64,000 bases of DNA from Natrinema zhouii. GTDB taxonomy: Archaea; Halobacteriota; Halobacteria; Halobacteriales; Natrialbaceae. Below are positions 53,411 through 62,634 of the stretch, piece by piece. Where the stretch lies: assembly GCF_013456555.2 (NCBI RefSeq), contig NZ_CP059154.1:3224001-3288000 (forward strand). Reading direction: 5' to 3'. The position numbers and the translations under genes are program-made. The notes under the pieces are model-generated. The model did no database searches. It worked only from the letters and a program-made list of their open reading frames with translations, and was not told where the DNA came from. Position 1 is the stretch's first letter. Every line of letters starts with the position of its first letter.

Positions 53411-53845
53411 TCAGTCCGCGTGGCCGCCGGCCTCGAGTTCGAGCAGCTCACAGCAGTCCTCCTCGGCGTCGAAACAGTCGGGACACTGCTCGGGTCGGTC
53501 GATGATCGTGTCCAGCCGTTCCGCGACGGTGTCGTCGATGACGCTCTCGAGGGCACGGGCCTCGTCCCGAAACTCCTCGACCTCGAGGACGTTCGCGAGG
53601 AATCGCTCGATGATACAGTAGGTTTGGAGAGCGTTGTGGGCGCGCTCAAGTCCTTCATCGGTTAGGCTCGCTCCCTTGTACTTCTCGTGGTCGACGAGTT
53701 CCCGTTCCTGAAGCTTCCCGATCATCTCGTTAACACTGGCTGGGCTCACGTCGAGCAGCTCCGCGAGCGTGCCGGTCGATGCGGGGCCGTCCTCGATTCG
53801 CTGCGCCAGGTAGATCGCCTTGAGATATTGATCTGCAGTGTTCAT
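53411..53845 (-). CDS. DtxR/SirR-family metal-dependent repressor
   Basis: 144 aa. Winged helix NTADQYLKAIYLAQRIEDGPASTGTLAELLDVSPASVNEMIGKLQERELVDHEKYKG (1-58), then the dimerisation/metal domain with HNALQTYCIIERFLANVLEVE and ESVIDDTVAERLDTII. A Cys-rich tail CPDCFDAEEDCCELLE may bind metal. No SH3-like third domain is present. It probably senses Mn or Fe. It follows the ferritin-like gene on the same strand. Confidence 0.9.
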   Translation of the reverse strand: MNTADQYLKAIYLAQRIEDGPASTGTLAELLDVSPASVNEMIGKLQERELVDHEKYKGASLTDEGLERAHNALQTYCIIERFLANVLEVEEFRDEARALESVIDDTVAERLDTIIDRPEQCPDCFDAEEDCCELLELEAGGHAD

Positions 53846-53969
53846 GCTCGCCCTCCATCGGACCCATCGTGGGCCGCGGCCGTTTTGCGCCGGAGTAACC
53901 GAATCCGGGAGTCACTGGTCATTTCCGAGGCCGTCTCGCCGACGGGAGCGGCTAGCGCGGTCACCGTGA

Positions 53970-54464
53970 TCATGCTCTTTGCTCCATGATTTCGGTCACT
54001 TCTTCGACACCCTCCTTTTCCTCCTCGCGGATGCTGTACAGTGTCTCGAGCAGCCGGTCGCGATCGACGGCGAACTCGGAATCAGATGCCTCGATCGCTT
54101 CGATCAGGTCGTCGTAGAACTTGTAGGCCGTCTCCTCGTTGGCCAGCTGATCGTAGAGGACGCCGTCCGTGTCCTCCGGCGGTCCGTACTGGGCGTCGAC
54201 CAGCGCGTTGATTTCCTCGTATCCGACTGTGTCCGCCTCGAGATCGTCGATCAGCGCCTCGAGTCGCTCCCGGTGGTCGGCCGACTCCGCGGCGGCCTCA
54301 GCGAGCAACTCCTCCACCTCCTCGTCGAACTCCGCCCGCTCTTCGGGGGGCAGGGATTCGATGTGGTGGGCGGCGCGTGACTCGACGAGTTCCTCCAGCA
54401 CGACCCCGATCTGCAGCAATCGGGTCAGCTGGTGGTCGCTCGAGACACGCTGTCCCAGACTCAT
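53970..54464 (-). CDS. Ferritin-like (rubrerythrin/DUF-type) diiron protein
   Basis: 164 aa, helical bundle. Candidate metal ligands are LEELVESRAAHHIE (E...H), ESADHRERLEALI, then LANEETAYKFYDDLIEAIE and LYSIREEEKEGVEEV. It may oxidise or store iron, or detoxify peroxide, but ligand positions do not match ferritin exactly. Situated between SufD and the DtxR regulator on the same strand. Confidence 0.75.
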   Translation of the reverse strand: MSLGQRVSSDHQLTRLLQIGVVLEELVESRAAHHIESLPPEERAEFDEEVEELLAEAAAESADHRERLEALIDDLEADTVGYEEINALVDAQYGPPEDTDGVLYDQLANEETAYKFYDDLIEAIEASDSEFAVDRDRLLETLYSIREEEKEGVEEVTEIMEQRA

Positions 54465-54568
54465 ATTCCCACAAGAGAGCCGCTGTTACTTAGTCGTCTC
54501 GGAGCACGGACAGCGAAAGCGGGTAGTCAGCGCGGATAGAAACCGAATCAAAACAGCTGCGACAGCAG

Positions 54569-55789
54569 TTAGTCTCGCTGCCGGAGACGCGCACCGATCA
54601 GCCCTTCGAGATCCTCACGGAGCTCGTCCACGTCGATTTCCTCGAGGACGGGCACGAAGAAGCCCTCGACGAGCATGTTGCGGGCGGCGCGCGGGTCGAC
54701 ACCGCGGGAGGTCATGTAGAACAGGTCCTCCGCGTCGATCTGGCCAACCGTCGCGGAGTGACTGGCCTCGGTGTCGTGGTTGTTGATGATCAGCTTCGGG
54801 GAGGCGTCGGCCTCGCTCTCGTCGGAGAGCATCAGCGTGTTCTCGCGCTGGTAGGAGCTGGTGTCCCAGGCGTCCGCGCCGACGTCCTGAACCCCTTCGT
54901 AGACCGAGCGGGCGACGTCGTCGGTGACGCCGCGGGTGACGAGGTCGGCGGTCGTGTGCTCGGCACGGTGCCAGACCTTCATGTCGATGTCGAAGTGCTG
55001 GTCGTTGTGGCCGTAGAAGGCCCCGACGATCTGCGTCTCCGAGCTATCGCCGCTGAGGGTCGTCGACACTTCGGTCTTCGTCAGCTGGGTGCCGAGGTTG
55101 CCCTCGATCCAGTCGATCGTCGCGTAGGTGTCGGCGACGCCGCGCTTGACGGTGAAGTTGTAGGCATCCTCCGAGAGGTTCTGGAGGCTGCCGTACTGGA
55201 CGTAGCTGTTCTCGCCGGCGGCGATTTCGACGACGCCGCTGTAGTACTGCTCCTCGGCCGCTTCGCCGGTCGACTGACGCTCGAGGATCGTGACCGAGGA
55301 CGACTCCTCAGTGACGACGAGCGTGTAGTTGAACAGCGAGCGGGAATTCTGCTCGGTTCGGATGGCGACGTCCTCGGCGTCTACGCCTTCGGGGACGTAG
55401 ATGACCGTCCCGGTGCTGAAGAGGGCGGTCGAGAGCGCCGTCAGGTAGTTCTCCTGCGTATCGACGATGCTGCCGAAGTGCTCTTTGAGCAGCTCCTCGT
55501 GTTCCTGGACCGCGTCGGCCCACGAGAGGATCTCGGCGTCCTCGGGTCCGACCTGATCCTTGTTCTCGGCCGCGTTCAGCGGATCCACGAGGGACTCGAA
55601 GTCCAGCTCGTGGAGGTTCGTCCAGTCCCGACCCGGCGTCCGGATGACGTCGGGCATCTCGAGGTCTTCGAGGGCTTCGAGGGCCTCGAGACGGGTCTCG
55701 AGGAGCCACTCGGGCTCGTCGAGGTCGCCGCTGATTTCGCGTACCTGTTCTTCCGTTAGATTGGCGTGTACCTGTGTTCCTGCGCTCAT
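54569..55789 (-). CDS. sufD: Fe-S cluster assembly protein SufD
   Basis: 406 aa. Helical N-terminus (LTEEQVREISGDLDEPEWLLE), then the SufB/D beta-helix: FSTGTVIYVPEGVDAEDV, NFTVKRGVADTYATIDWIEGNLG, AEHTTADLVTRGVTDD. Ends with LIINNHDTEASHSATVGQIDAEDLFYMTSRGVD and the conserved His-Asp region. It forms a SufBCD scaffold with the two genes upstream. Starts 1 bp from the sufB stop. Confidence 0.95.
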   Translation of the reverse strand: MSAGTQVHANLTEEQVREISGDLDEPEWLLETRLEALEALEDLEMPDVIRTPGRDWTNLHELDFESLVDPLNAAENKDQVGPEDAEILSWADAVQEHEELLKEHFGSIVDTQENYLTALSTALFSTGTVIYVPEGVDAEDVAIRTEQNSRSLFNYTLVVTEESSSVTILERQSTGEAAEEQYYSGVVEIAAGENSYVQYGSLQNLSEDAYNFTVKRGVADTYATIDWIEGNLGTQLTKTEVSTTLSGDSSETQIVGAFYGHNDQHFDIDMKVWHRAEHTTADLVTRGVTDDVARSVYEGVQDVGADAWDTSSYQRENTLMLSDESEADASPKLIINNHDTEASHSATVGQIDAEDLFYMTSRGVDPRAARNMLVEGFFVPVLEEIDVDELREDLEGLIGARLRQRD

Positions 55790-55790
55790 A

Positions 55791-57221
55791 TTATCCGAGG
55801 CTCCCCTCCATCTCGAGTTCGATGAGGCGGTTGAGTTCGACCGCGTATTCGATCGGCAGTTCCTCCGTGATCGGCTCGATGAAGCCGGCGACGATCATCT
55901 TCTTGGCGTCGTCGTCGTCCAGTCCGCGCGACTGGAGGTAGAAGATGTCCTCGTCGCCGATCTTCCCAACCGTGGCCTCGTGAGCGACGTCGACCTTCGA
56001 CTCCTCGATCTCCATGTACGGCATGGTGTCCGAGGTCGACTCGTTGTCGAACATCAGGGCGTCACACTCCACTGCAGTCGAGGAGTTCTCGGCACCGTCG
56101 GCGATGTGGACGAGCCCGCGGTAGTTGGTGCGGCCGCCGTCCTTGGCGATCGACTTGGACTCGATGGTCGAACTCGTCTCGGGCGCGTTGTGGTAGACCT
56201 TCGCGCCGGTGTCGATGTCCTGGCCCTCGCCCGCCAGGGCGATGGTGATGTGGGTGTCCGTCGAGCCGCGACCCTTGAGGATCGTACACGGGTAGAGCAT
56301 GGTCACTTTCGATCCCATGCTGCCCGAGACCCACTCCATCGTGCCGTTCTCCTCGCAGATGGCGCGCTTGGTGTTCAGGTTGAACGTGTTCTTCGACCAG
56401 TTCTGGACGGTCGAGTACTGAACGTGCGCGTCCTCGCCGACGAAGACCTCGACGCCGCCCGAGTGGAGGTTGTGGGTTCCGTACTTGGGCGCGGAACAGC
56501 CCTCGATGTAGTGAACCTCAGAGCCTTCCTCGGCGATGATGAGCGTGTGCTCGAACTGGCCCATCCCTTCCGAGTTCATCCGGAAGTAGGCCTGCACTGG
56601 CATCTCGACGGTGACGTCCTCGGGGACGTAGACGAACGACCCACCGGACCAGACGGCCCCGTGCAGTGCAGCGAACTTGTTGTCGCTCGGGGGCACGCAG
56701 GTCGTCATGAAGTGCTCTTTGACGAGCTCGGGGTGTTCTCGGACGGCCTCATCCATGTTACAGAAGATGACGCCCTTGTCCTCCCACTGCTCTTGCATGT
56801 TCTGGTAGACGACCTCGGACTCGTACTGGGCACCGACGCCCGAGAGGGCGTTCTTCTCCGCTTCCGGGATGCCGAGCTTGTCGAAGGTGTCCTTAATCTC
56901 GTCGGGCAGCTCCGTCCAGTCGTCGACGCCTTCGCGCTTGTCGACGTCCGGGCGGATGTAGGGAATGATCTCTTCGACGTCCAGTTCGGAGAGATCAGGC
57001 ATGCCGGGCCAATCGGACGGCATCGGCATATTCTGGTACTGCTCGAGCGCGCGGAGACGCCGCTCGAGCATCCAGTCGGGCTCGTCCTTGTCGTCGGAGA
57101 TCATGCGAATGACCTCCTCGGTCAGGCCTTTGCCGGATCTGACTGCGGAGTTCTCCTCTTTCTTGAATTCGAACCGGGCCTCGGTATCAGTCTCTTGTAG
57201 GTGGTCTTGATCTGAGCTCAT
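55791..57221 (-). CDS. sufB: Fe-S cluster assembly protein SufB
   Basis: 476 aa, usual SufB length. Features include KGLTEEVIRMISDDKDEPDWMLE, AALHGAVWSGGSFVYVPEDV, VHYIEGCSAPKYG, MEWVSGSMGSKVTMLYPCTIL and ESKVDVAHEATVGKIGDEDIF. These are the beta-helix residues and the C-terminal Cys/Glu/His region of SufB, the main scaffold. Second gene of sufCBD. Confidence 0.96.
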   Translation of the reverse strand: MSSDQDHLQETDTEARFEFKKEENSAVRSGKGLTEEVIRMISDDKDEPDWMLERRLRALEQYQNMPMPSDWPGMPDLSELDVEEIIPYIRPDVDKREGVDDWTELPDEIKDTFDKLGIPEAEKNALSGVGAQYESEVVYQNMQEQWEDKGVIFCNMDEAVREHPELVKEHFMTTCVPPSDNKFAALHGAVWSGGSFVYVPEDVTVEMPVQAYFRMNSEGMGQFEHTLIIAEEGSEVHYIEGCSAPKYGTHNLHSGGVEVFVGEDAHVQYSTVQNWSKNTFNLNTKRAICEENGTMEWVSGSMGSKVTMLYPCTILKGRGSTDTHITIALAGEGQDIDTGAKVYHNAPETSSTIESKSIAKDGGRTNYRGLVHIADGAENSSTAVECDALMFDNESTSDTMPYMEIEESKVDVAHEATVGKIGDEDIFYLQSRGLDDDDAKKMIVAGFIEPITEELPIEYAVELNRLIELEMEGSLG

Positions 57222-57282
57222 TATTTTGATGTAGTTGTGTTTACGGCTGTAGCGTTATTACGGTTGTTCTAGTCGAATCCAG

Positions 57283-58194
57283 TTACGCGGTGCCGTAGAC
57301 TTCGTCGCGGACCCAGTCGTACCCCTTGTCCTCGAGCTTCTCGGCGAGCTCCGGCCCGCCGCTCTTGGCGATCTGACCGTCGAGCATCACGTGGACGTGA
57401 TCGGGCTCGACGTAGTCGAGGATACGCTGGTAGTGGGTGATCTGAAGGATCCCGGTGCCCTGCTCGTCGCGCAGCGCGTTGATCCCGTTGGAAACGTCCT
57501 GCAGCCGGTCGATGTCGAGCCCGGAGTCGATCTCGTCGAGGACGGCGATCGAGGGCTCGAGGATGGCGGCCTGTAGCACTTCGTTCTGCTTCTTCTCCCC
57601 GCCGGAGAAGCCGGCGTTGAGGTAGCGCTGGGCGAACTTCTCGTCCATCTCCAGTTGTTCCATCTTCTCCTGGAGGATCCCCTGAAACTCGGCGACGCCG
57701 ACTTCGCCTTCGTCAACGTTGCCTTCCATCGGCGAGGTCTCGAAGCCTTCGTCTTCCTCTTCTTCGACTTCCTCACCGTCTTCGTCCTCGAAGAGCTCCT
57801 CGCGCTCTTCGATCTTGGCGTTCAGCGCCGTTCGGAGGAAGTTCGTCATCGTAACGCCGTCGATCTCGGCGGGATACTGGAAACCGAGGAAGATACCGAG
57901 CGCGGCGCGCTCGTTGGGCTCTAAGTCCAGCAGGTTCCAGGTGCGCTGGTCCTCGTCGATTTCGATCTCCTCGCCGAACTCGCCTTCCTCGAGGTGGAGC
58001 AGGACTTCACCATCGGTGACCTCGTAGGCCGGATGGCCGGCGATGACCTTCGCGGTCGTCGACTTCCCGGAGCCGTTGGGTCCCATCAGGGCGTGAATCT
58101 CGCCCGACTGAACTTCGAGGTTTACGCCCTCGAGAATCGTCTCGTCGCCGTCCGCCACTTCCGCGTGCAGGTTGTTTAGTTCGAGGCGTGCCAT
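57283..58194 (-). CDS. sufC: Fe-S cluster assembly ATPase SufC
   Basis: 303 aa. Walker A GPNGSGKST (~38-46), ABC signature FSGGEKKQNE and Walker B IAVLDEIDSGLDID. A 30-residue acidic insert between Q-loop and signature (EDEDGEEVEEEEDEGFE, near 137-165) is a halophile adaptation absent from bacterial SufC. It powers the SufBD scaffold. First gene of the sufC-sufB-sufD operon; a 61 bp gap to sufB contains AT-rich sequence. Confidence 0.96.
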   Translation of the reverse strand: MARLELNNLHAEVADGDETILEGVNLEVQSGEIHALMGPNGSGKSTTAKVIAGHPAYEVTDGEVLLHLEEGEFGEEIEIDEDQRTWNLLDLEPNERAALGIFLGFQYPAEIDGVTMTNFLRTALNAKIEEREELFEDEDGEEVEEEEDEGFETSPMEGNVDEGEVGVAEFQGILQEKMEQLEMDEKFAQRYLNAGFSGGEKKQNEVLQAAILEPSIAVLDEIDSGLDIDRLQDVSNGINALRDEQGTGILQITHYQRILDYVEPDHVHVMLDGQIAKSGGPELAEKLEDKGYDWVRDEVYGTA

Positions 58195-58377
58195 AGTATT
58201 CTGTCGTGTGGACCAAGGGTCGTTCGCCCCATAACGTTTTCGTGTTCGATTGGATGCGGTCTGATTTCGAGAAGATTATTTTTCGTTTTAGAAACCCGCA
58301 GGATCGAGTACAGCTGGTCCATCCGCGCACTGCAGAAACGAACGACGGCGCTCGCTTCGGGGTCGTCACCGACTGAC

Positions 58378-61116
58378 TCACATGAAGCTGTCGAGGCCTT
58401 TCTGCTCCTGCCCGCTCTTCACTTCGTCCCACGAGATGTCGAGCGCCTCGAGGATGCGCTCGATCGGCCCCTGCAGCGTCTTCTCGAGCATCTTGTCGTA
58501 GTCGACCTCGAACTCCTCGGGAATCTGGTCCTCATACTCGAAGCAAATAACGTCGGGATCGCGCTTGAACGCGCCGTAGAGCGGATCGGTACGGGCGTCG
58601 AACCCTTCCTCCGCCTCGAGTCGCTCGAAGAACGACGGATCGACGCGGTCGAGGTAGAGCCGCTTGGGTTTGCTCCCGCGCTGGAAGTTGGTGCCCAACA
58701 GCAGGTTGGCGTACTTCGCCCCGCGGACCTGCGCCGTGTCGGTGTCGTAGTTGTCCAGTCGCTTGCCGATCCCGCCCGGAATGGCGATCTCCTCGAGCGA
58801 GATTTCGCTAGCGAGCACGTCCTCGATGATGCCGTTGACGTACTCCTTCGCGCCCTCGACGTCGCCCTCGCGGACGATCATCTCGATGACCCGGTGCTGG
58901 ACCTCCTTGGTGATCGGAGCGATGTCCGAGCGCTGGTACTCGAAGCCGACGATGTCGACGTTGTTGACGTCCTTGCCCTCCTTCCAGGTGATGTGGCCCG
59001 CGTATCGTTTCTTCTTGCCGGCCTGGAAGAACCGTCGATAGAGCTTCTCGAACTCGATCTGGAAGCGGTGGTCCTCGGCGTTCAGATCCTCGCGCGCGAA
59101 GTCGTCGTAGCGGCCGTTGATGTACTCCTCGATCTCGAACGACTGCTCGAGTGCCTCCGCTTTCGACACGTCGGGGCCGAGCTCGAGCATCACGCTGTCC
59201 GTGTCTCCGTACGCGACGGTGTAATCCAGCTCGCCCGCGGCGGTGTCCGTGAACTCGATCACTTCGCGGCCGGTCGCGGTGATCGCGGATGCCGCATCCT
59301 TGTCGTACAACCTGAATTGCTCCCAACCCGACACCCCGTAGAGCGAGTTCATAATGACCTTGACCGCGCCCTGCTGTCGGTCGTACTGCTCGTACTCTCT
59401 GGTACCGGGTTCGTACTCGTTGCGCTGGGATTTCTTCTCCTCGCGCTCGGAAAGCAGTTCGTTGATCATCTCCCGCATGACGCCGTCGGGTTCCTTGCGG
59501 AAGTGAGTCGGCTTCGGCTTGGTCGGGGCGACGAACGTCTCGCCGTCGTACTCCTCTGGATCGACCCGCGTCTCCGGCGAGGCGTTGATCGTCGTCATAC
59601 ACATCGGATACAGCGACTTTAGGTCCAGCACAGTCACGTTCTCCTTGACGCCCGTGATCGGCTCGAACACCGCGCCGCCCTCGTACTCCTCGCCGGCCTC
59701 CTGTTGGCCCTTCGACGGCAGGGCAAACCGCCCGTAGGCCTCGTGGAGGACGTACATGTCCACTGCATCTCCAGGGGTGGGGGCGTCCTCGAGTTTGCAG
59801 CCGACGAAGGAGCGCACCTCGTCCCAGAAGGTGATAATCTCCTGCTGGCGGTCGAGTTCGACGCAGAGTTCCACGTCCCGGAGGTTGTACTCGAGCAGCC
59901 GAGTTGGATCCCCCTCCCAGAGGTCGCCGATGTCGCCGGCGTACCGTTCCTTCCCGACGCCCAGTTCGGCCTCGCCGACCGCATCGAGCCGGTAGGAGTC
60001 GAGTTCGGAGAAGACCGTCCGTTGGTAGGCGTAGAGCAGGTCGAAGACGATGCGGCCCTTGATGTCGGGGCCGCCCCAGTTGCTGCGCCAGACCTCGTCG
60101 ACGCGGGAGAGCCGGTCGATGGACAGGTCGTACTCGTGGTGGGGGCCCGCGAGTTCCTCGAGGCGGTCGAGGAAGTACGGCGCGTCGAAGTCCTCGAAGT
60201 TCCAGCCCGTGAGGATGTCGGGGTCGGTGTCGTCGATGTACTCGATAAAAGCCTCGAGCATTGCCTCCTCCTCGTCGAAGCTGCGGACTTCGTGGTCGAT
60301 CGCGCCCTCGATGGGATCGTAGTCGTCGATTTCGGTGGGGATCTCGCCGTCACCGATCGGGGCCTCGTAGAGCCACATGATGTACTCGTCGCGATAGGAG
60401 TCGTGGCTGGTGAGACAGACGATCGGCTCCTCGCCGTCCTCTGGGAATCCCTGCCGGTCGTCGACCTCGATGTCGAACGTGTTGACGCGCGGATCGGCGT
60501 CGACGTCGACCGCTTCGACCTCGTTGTGGGGGACGACCAGCGACTCGTCGTCGGCGCGGCGTTCGGGCACCCGGATGCCGCTGCGGATGTCCTTGTCGAT
60601 CAGGAACCGGTTCGGGAACAGGATGTCGGCCTCGTAGTGTTCGAAGTCGTCACGGATCTGCCCGACGTCGCGGGGCGTCTGGCCGAAGATTTTGGTGAGC
60701 TTCTCGCCCCGGATGCTCTCGTGGGGCTCGCCGTCCTCGCCGTACTCTCGGCTGCCCGTCAGCCGGTCGTACTGCTCCTCGGGCGGTCGCTCGAGGGTGT
60801 CCGTTGGCGCGTAGAAGTACGGCTGGAAGCCGACGACCTGCACGTGCTCGAGCGTGCCGTCTGGCGTGCGCCCGAAGACGTGCATGATCGGCCGCTCCTC
60901 GTCGCCGTAGCCGGCGATGGTGTAGTCGATCTGCATCACGGCAAGTTCGAGGTCGCCCTCGGATTCGGGGAGGGTTTCCTCGACGACGTCGATCACCTCT
61001 GCGGCGTTCGATCCGCCGTTGCCGGCGACGGCAACCGCCTCTTCCTCCGGCCGGTCGTCGGTCTCGTCGGAGTCGCCGCCGAATGCCGCGAGTCCGGTCT
61101 GGCCCGCCTCAGTCAT
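58378..61116 (-). CDS. polB: Family B DNA polymerase (PolB), intein-free
   Basis: 912 aa from MTEAGQTGLAAFG; the longer frame is non-conserved. Exonuclease motifs NTFDIEVDD, TGWNFEDFDAPYF and YNLRDVEL; polymerase motif A DLKSLYPMCMTTINASPET, motif B VIMNSLYGVSGW and motif C YGDTDSVML. The main replicative/proofreading polymerase of haloarchaea. Homologues often carry inteins in motifs A, B or C; all three motifs here are uninterrupted. The N-terminal 60 residues are acidic and variable. Confidence 0.96.
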   Translation of the reverse strand: MTEAGQTGLAAFGGDSDETDDRPEEEAVAVAGNGGSNAAEVIDVVEETLPESEGDLELAVMQIDYTIAGYGDEERPIMHVFGRTPDGTLEHVQVVGFQPYFYAPTDTLERPPEEQYDRLTGSREYGEDGEPHESIRGEKLTKIFGQTPRDVGQIRDDFEHYEADILFPNRFLIDKDIRSGIRVPERRADDESLVVPHNEVEAVDVDADPRVNTFDIEVDDRQGFPEDGEEPIVCLTSHDSYRDEYIMWLYEAPIGDGEIPTEIDDYDPIEGAIDHEVRSFDEEEAMLEAFIEYIDDTDPDILTGWNFEDFDAPYFLDRLEELAGPHHEYDLSIDRLSRVDEVWRSNWGGPDIKGRIVFDLLYAYQRTVFSELDSYRLDAVGEAELGVGKERYAGDIGDLWEGDPTRLLEYNLRDVELCVELDRQQEIITFWDEVRSFVGCKLEDAPTPGDAVDMYVLHEAYGRFALPSKGQQEAGEEYEGGAVFEPITGVKENVTVLDLKSLYPMCMTTINASPETRVDPEEYDGETFVAPTKPKPTHFRKEPDGVMREMINELLSEREEKKSQRNEYEPGTREYEQYDRQQGAVKVIMNSLYGVSGWEQFRLYDKDAASAITATGREVIEFTDTAAGELDYTVAYGDTDSVMLELGPDVSKAEALEQSFEIEEYINGRYDDFAREDLNAEDHRFQIEFEKLYRRFFQAGKKKRYAGHITWKEGKDVNNVDIVGFEYQRSDIAPITKEVQHRVIEMIVREGDVEGAKEYVNGIIEDVLASEISLEEIAIPGGIGKRLDNYDTDTAQVRGAKYANLLLGTNFQRGSKPKRLYLDRVDPSFFERLEAEEGFDARTDPLYGAFKRDPDVICFEYEDQIPEEFEVDYDKMLEKTLQGPIERILEALDISWDEVKSGQEQKGLDSFM

Positions 61117-61299
61117 GATACCGAGATTAGCAGGCGGCGGATAAAAACCCCTGCAATCCCCGCCCGCGAGCGCCGCCGTAGGAGGTGTGTTGGAGCGAGA
61201 TTGGTGGTGGAGTCGCGTCGATGAAAATCTGCGGGAGCAACAAGACATATAACTTGGTAACACTTAGCATGGGAGCAGGTGATCGATGTGTCCACCCAT

Positions 61300-61464
61300 A
61301 TGGAAGATGAAACGACGGATCGGCGCGAACCGAGCAGTGAACCCGAGGGGACCGCAACGATCGAATCCTACGAGATCGACGACGGCGTCGTCTTCTACGA
61401 TGCGGAGAACCCGCTGGCGTGGGTAGAGACCTCCCAGACGCTCACGCTCGAGGACCTGGCCTGA
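61300..61464 (+). CDS. Short acidic haloarchaeal protein (DUF7331-like)
   Basis: 54 aa from the ATG of MEDETTDRRE; GTG starts at 61279 and 61288 are possible. Core: ATIESYEIDDGVVFYDAENPLAWVE, ending in LEDLA. I recall it as a conserved haloarchaeal mini-protein (DUF7331, from memory). Divergent from polB. Confidence 0.7.
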   Translation: MEDETTDRREPSSEPEGTATIESYEIDDGVVFYDAENPLAWVETSQTLTLEDLA

Positions 61465-61516
61465 GACGGGCCTGTGTACCGGCGCACCCGCATGGCGGGC
61501 CGCAGGTGCGCCGGAA

Positions 61517-62140
61517 ATGACTGACAGTAGTCCGTATGAGACGGCAGTCGCGAAGCGAACGTTTTTCCTCCCGCTGGTCATCGGGCCGTATGTGGTATTC
61601 GACCGGAACGAGAACGAGCCCGAGGAGTGGGACCCCGAGGAGGAGTTTTACGACCCCGACAGTGACGGGTTGACGATCCCACAGGTGACGACCGGGGACG
61701 ACGAGTCGGACGACCCGGACGAAAATTCGATCGAAGTCGACATCCCTCGCGTCTCTACCTCCGAGACGGACGCCCCAAACGAGATTGTCGAAACCTTCTG
61801 GGTGCTGGTGCTGGTGATCAACGTCGCCGTTCTGGTCGTCTCGCTCGGTCTGATGCTGGTCATGTTCGAGGGCGACCTCAGGCGCGGTGGGGCCCTCCTC
61901 GTCGCCGGGTTCTTTCTATTTGGGCTGGCCGGTCGCCGATACAGAGGGTTTTCCGACGGGGAAACCACTGAACGTGACGCTAGCACTGAACGCGATGCTA
62001 CCACTGGGAGCGACACTGAGGCGGACGATGCCCTCATTGACAACGCGGAAACGGCCGAACCTACTGCGGACGAGGCAGCCGAAACTGCTGCCGGAGACGG
62101 TACTGAACAACGGCCATCGAACCGGAACGACCGCTCATGA
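61517..62140 (+). CDS. Haloarchaeal membrane protein of unknown function (DUF7319-like)
   Basis: 207 aa. An N-terminal conserved stretch (TFFLPLVIGPYVVFDRNENEPEEW) is followed by a disordered acidic linker. Two membrane helices follow (ETFWVLVLVINVAVLVVSLGL about 94-116; GGALLVAGFFLFGLAG about 124-140) and a long Thr/Glu/Ala tail. The stop overlaps the next start by 4 bp. Function unknown. Confidence 0.75.
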   Translation: MTDSSPYETAVAKRTFFLPLVIGPYVVFDRNENEPEEWDPEEEFYDPDSDGLTIPQVTTGDDESDDPDENSIEVDIPRVSTSETDAPNEIVETFWVLVLVINVAVLVVSLGLMLVMFEGDLRRGGALLVAGFFLFGLAGRRYRGFSDGETTERDASTERDATTGSDTEADDALIDNAETAEPTADEAAETAAGDGTEQRPSNRNDRS

Positions 62141-62598
62141 AAACAGTCGAAGACGACACCGGCAAACGGTACCTGCTTCGGAAACGATCGGACACGGCGA
62201 GTCTCGTTCGTGATCCCGAAACCGGCAACGAGTGTTACATCCAGAACGACCGCCTCAAGGACGTCGACGAAGCGTCGGCCCTCGAGACGGCCGCGCGAAG
62301 CGTTAGCGATCCGGTCCTGACGCTGCTGACCAACGTCCACGACGAGGAAACGGTCGGTCTCCTCATCGAACTCTCGGAGCGGGGACCGCTCGCCGCACGT
62401 ACTCTGCTCGACACCTACGACTTCTGTGAGAGCAATCTCCACGGCCGACTAACGATTCTCTCCGCTGCAGGGCTGCTCGAGGAGGCCGACGTCGCCGGCG
62501 AGCGCGGCTATCGGATCACCGAGGACTGTAAGACCGCACTCGAGACGATTCGACCGAATATCGAGGCAACGGACGAAAAGGCAGTAGACCGTTCCTGA
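62137..62598 (+). CDS. Winged-helix protein of the Mre11-Rad50 neighbourhood (DUF7346-like)
   Basis: 153 aa. N-terminal beta hairpins (GKRYLLRKRSDTASLVRDPETGNECYI) lead to a winged helix (VGLLIELSERGPLAARTLLDTYDFCESNLHGRLTILSAAGLLEEADVAGERGYRIT). Coupled by ATGA overlap to the membrane protein upstream and convergent with rad50. Function unknown; haloarchaea keep it here. Confidence 0.78.
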   Translation: MKTVEDDTGKRYLLRKRSDTASLVRDPETGNECYIQNDRLKDVDEASALETAARSVSDPVLTLLTNVHDEETVGLLIELSERGPLAARTLLDTYDFCESNLHGRLTILSAAGLLEEADVAGERGYRITEDCKTALETIRPNIEATDEKAVDRS

Positions 62599-62634
62599 GC
62601 GAGTGGATCGGCCAAAACGGCGGCTCTCACCCGC

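Noticed and set aside
58378..61263. Intein in the DNA polymerase
   Set aside because: Motifs A, B and C are contiguous and the length is normal for an intein-free haloarchaeal PolB.
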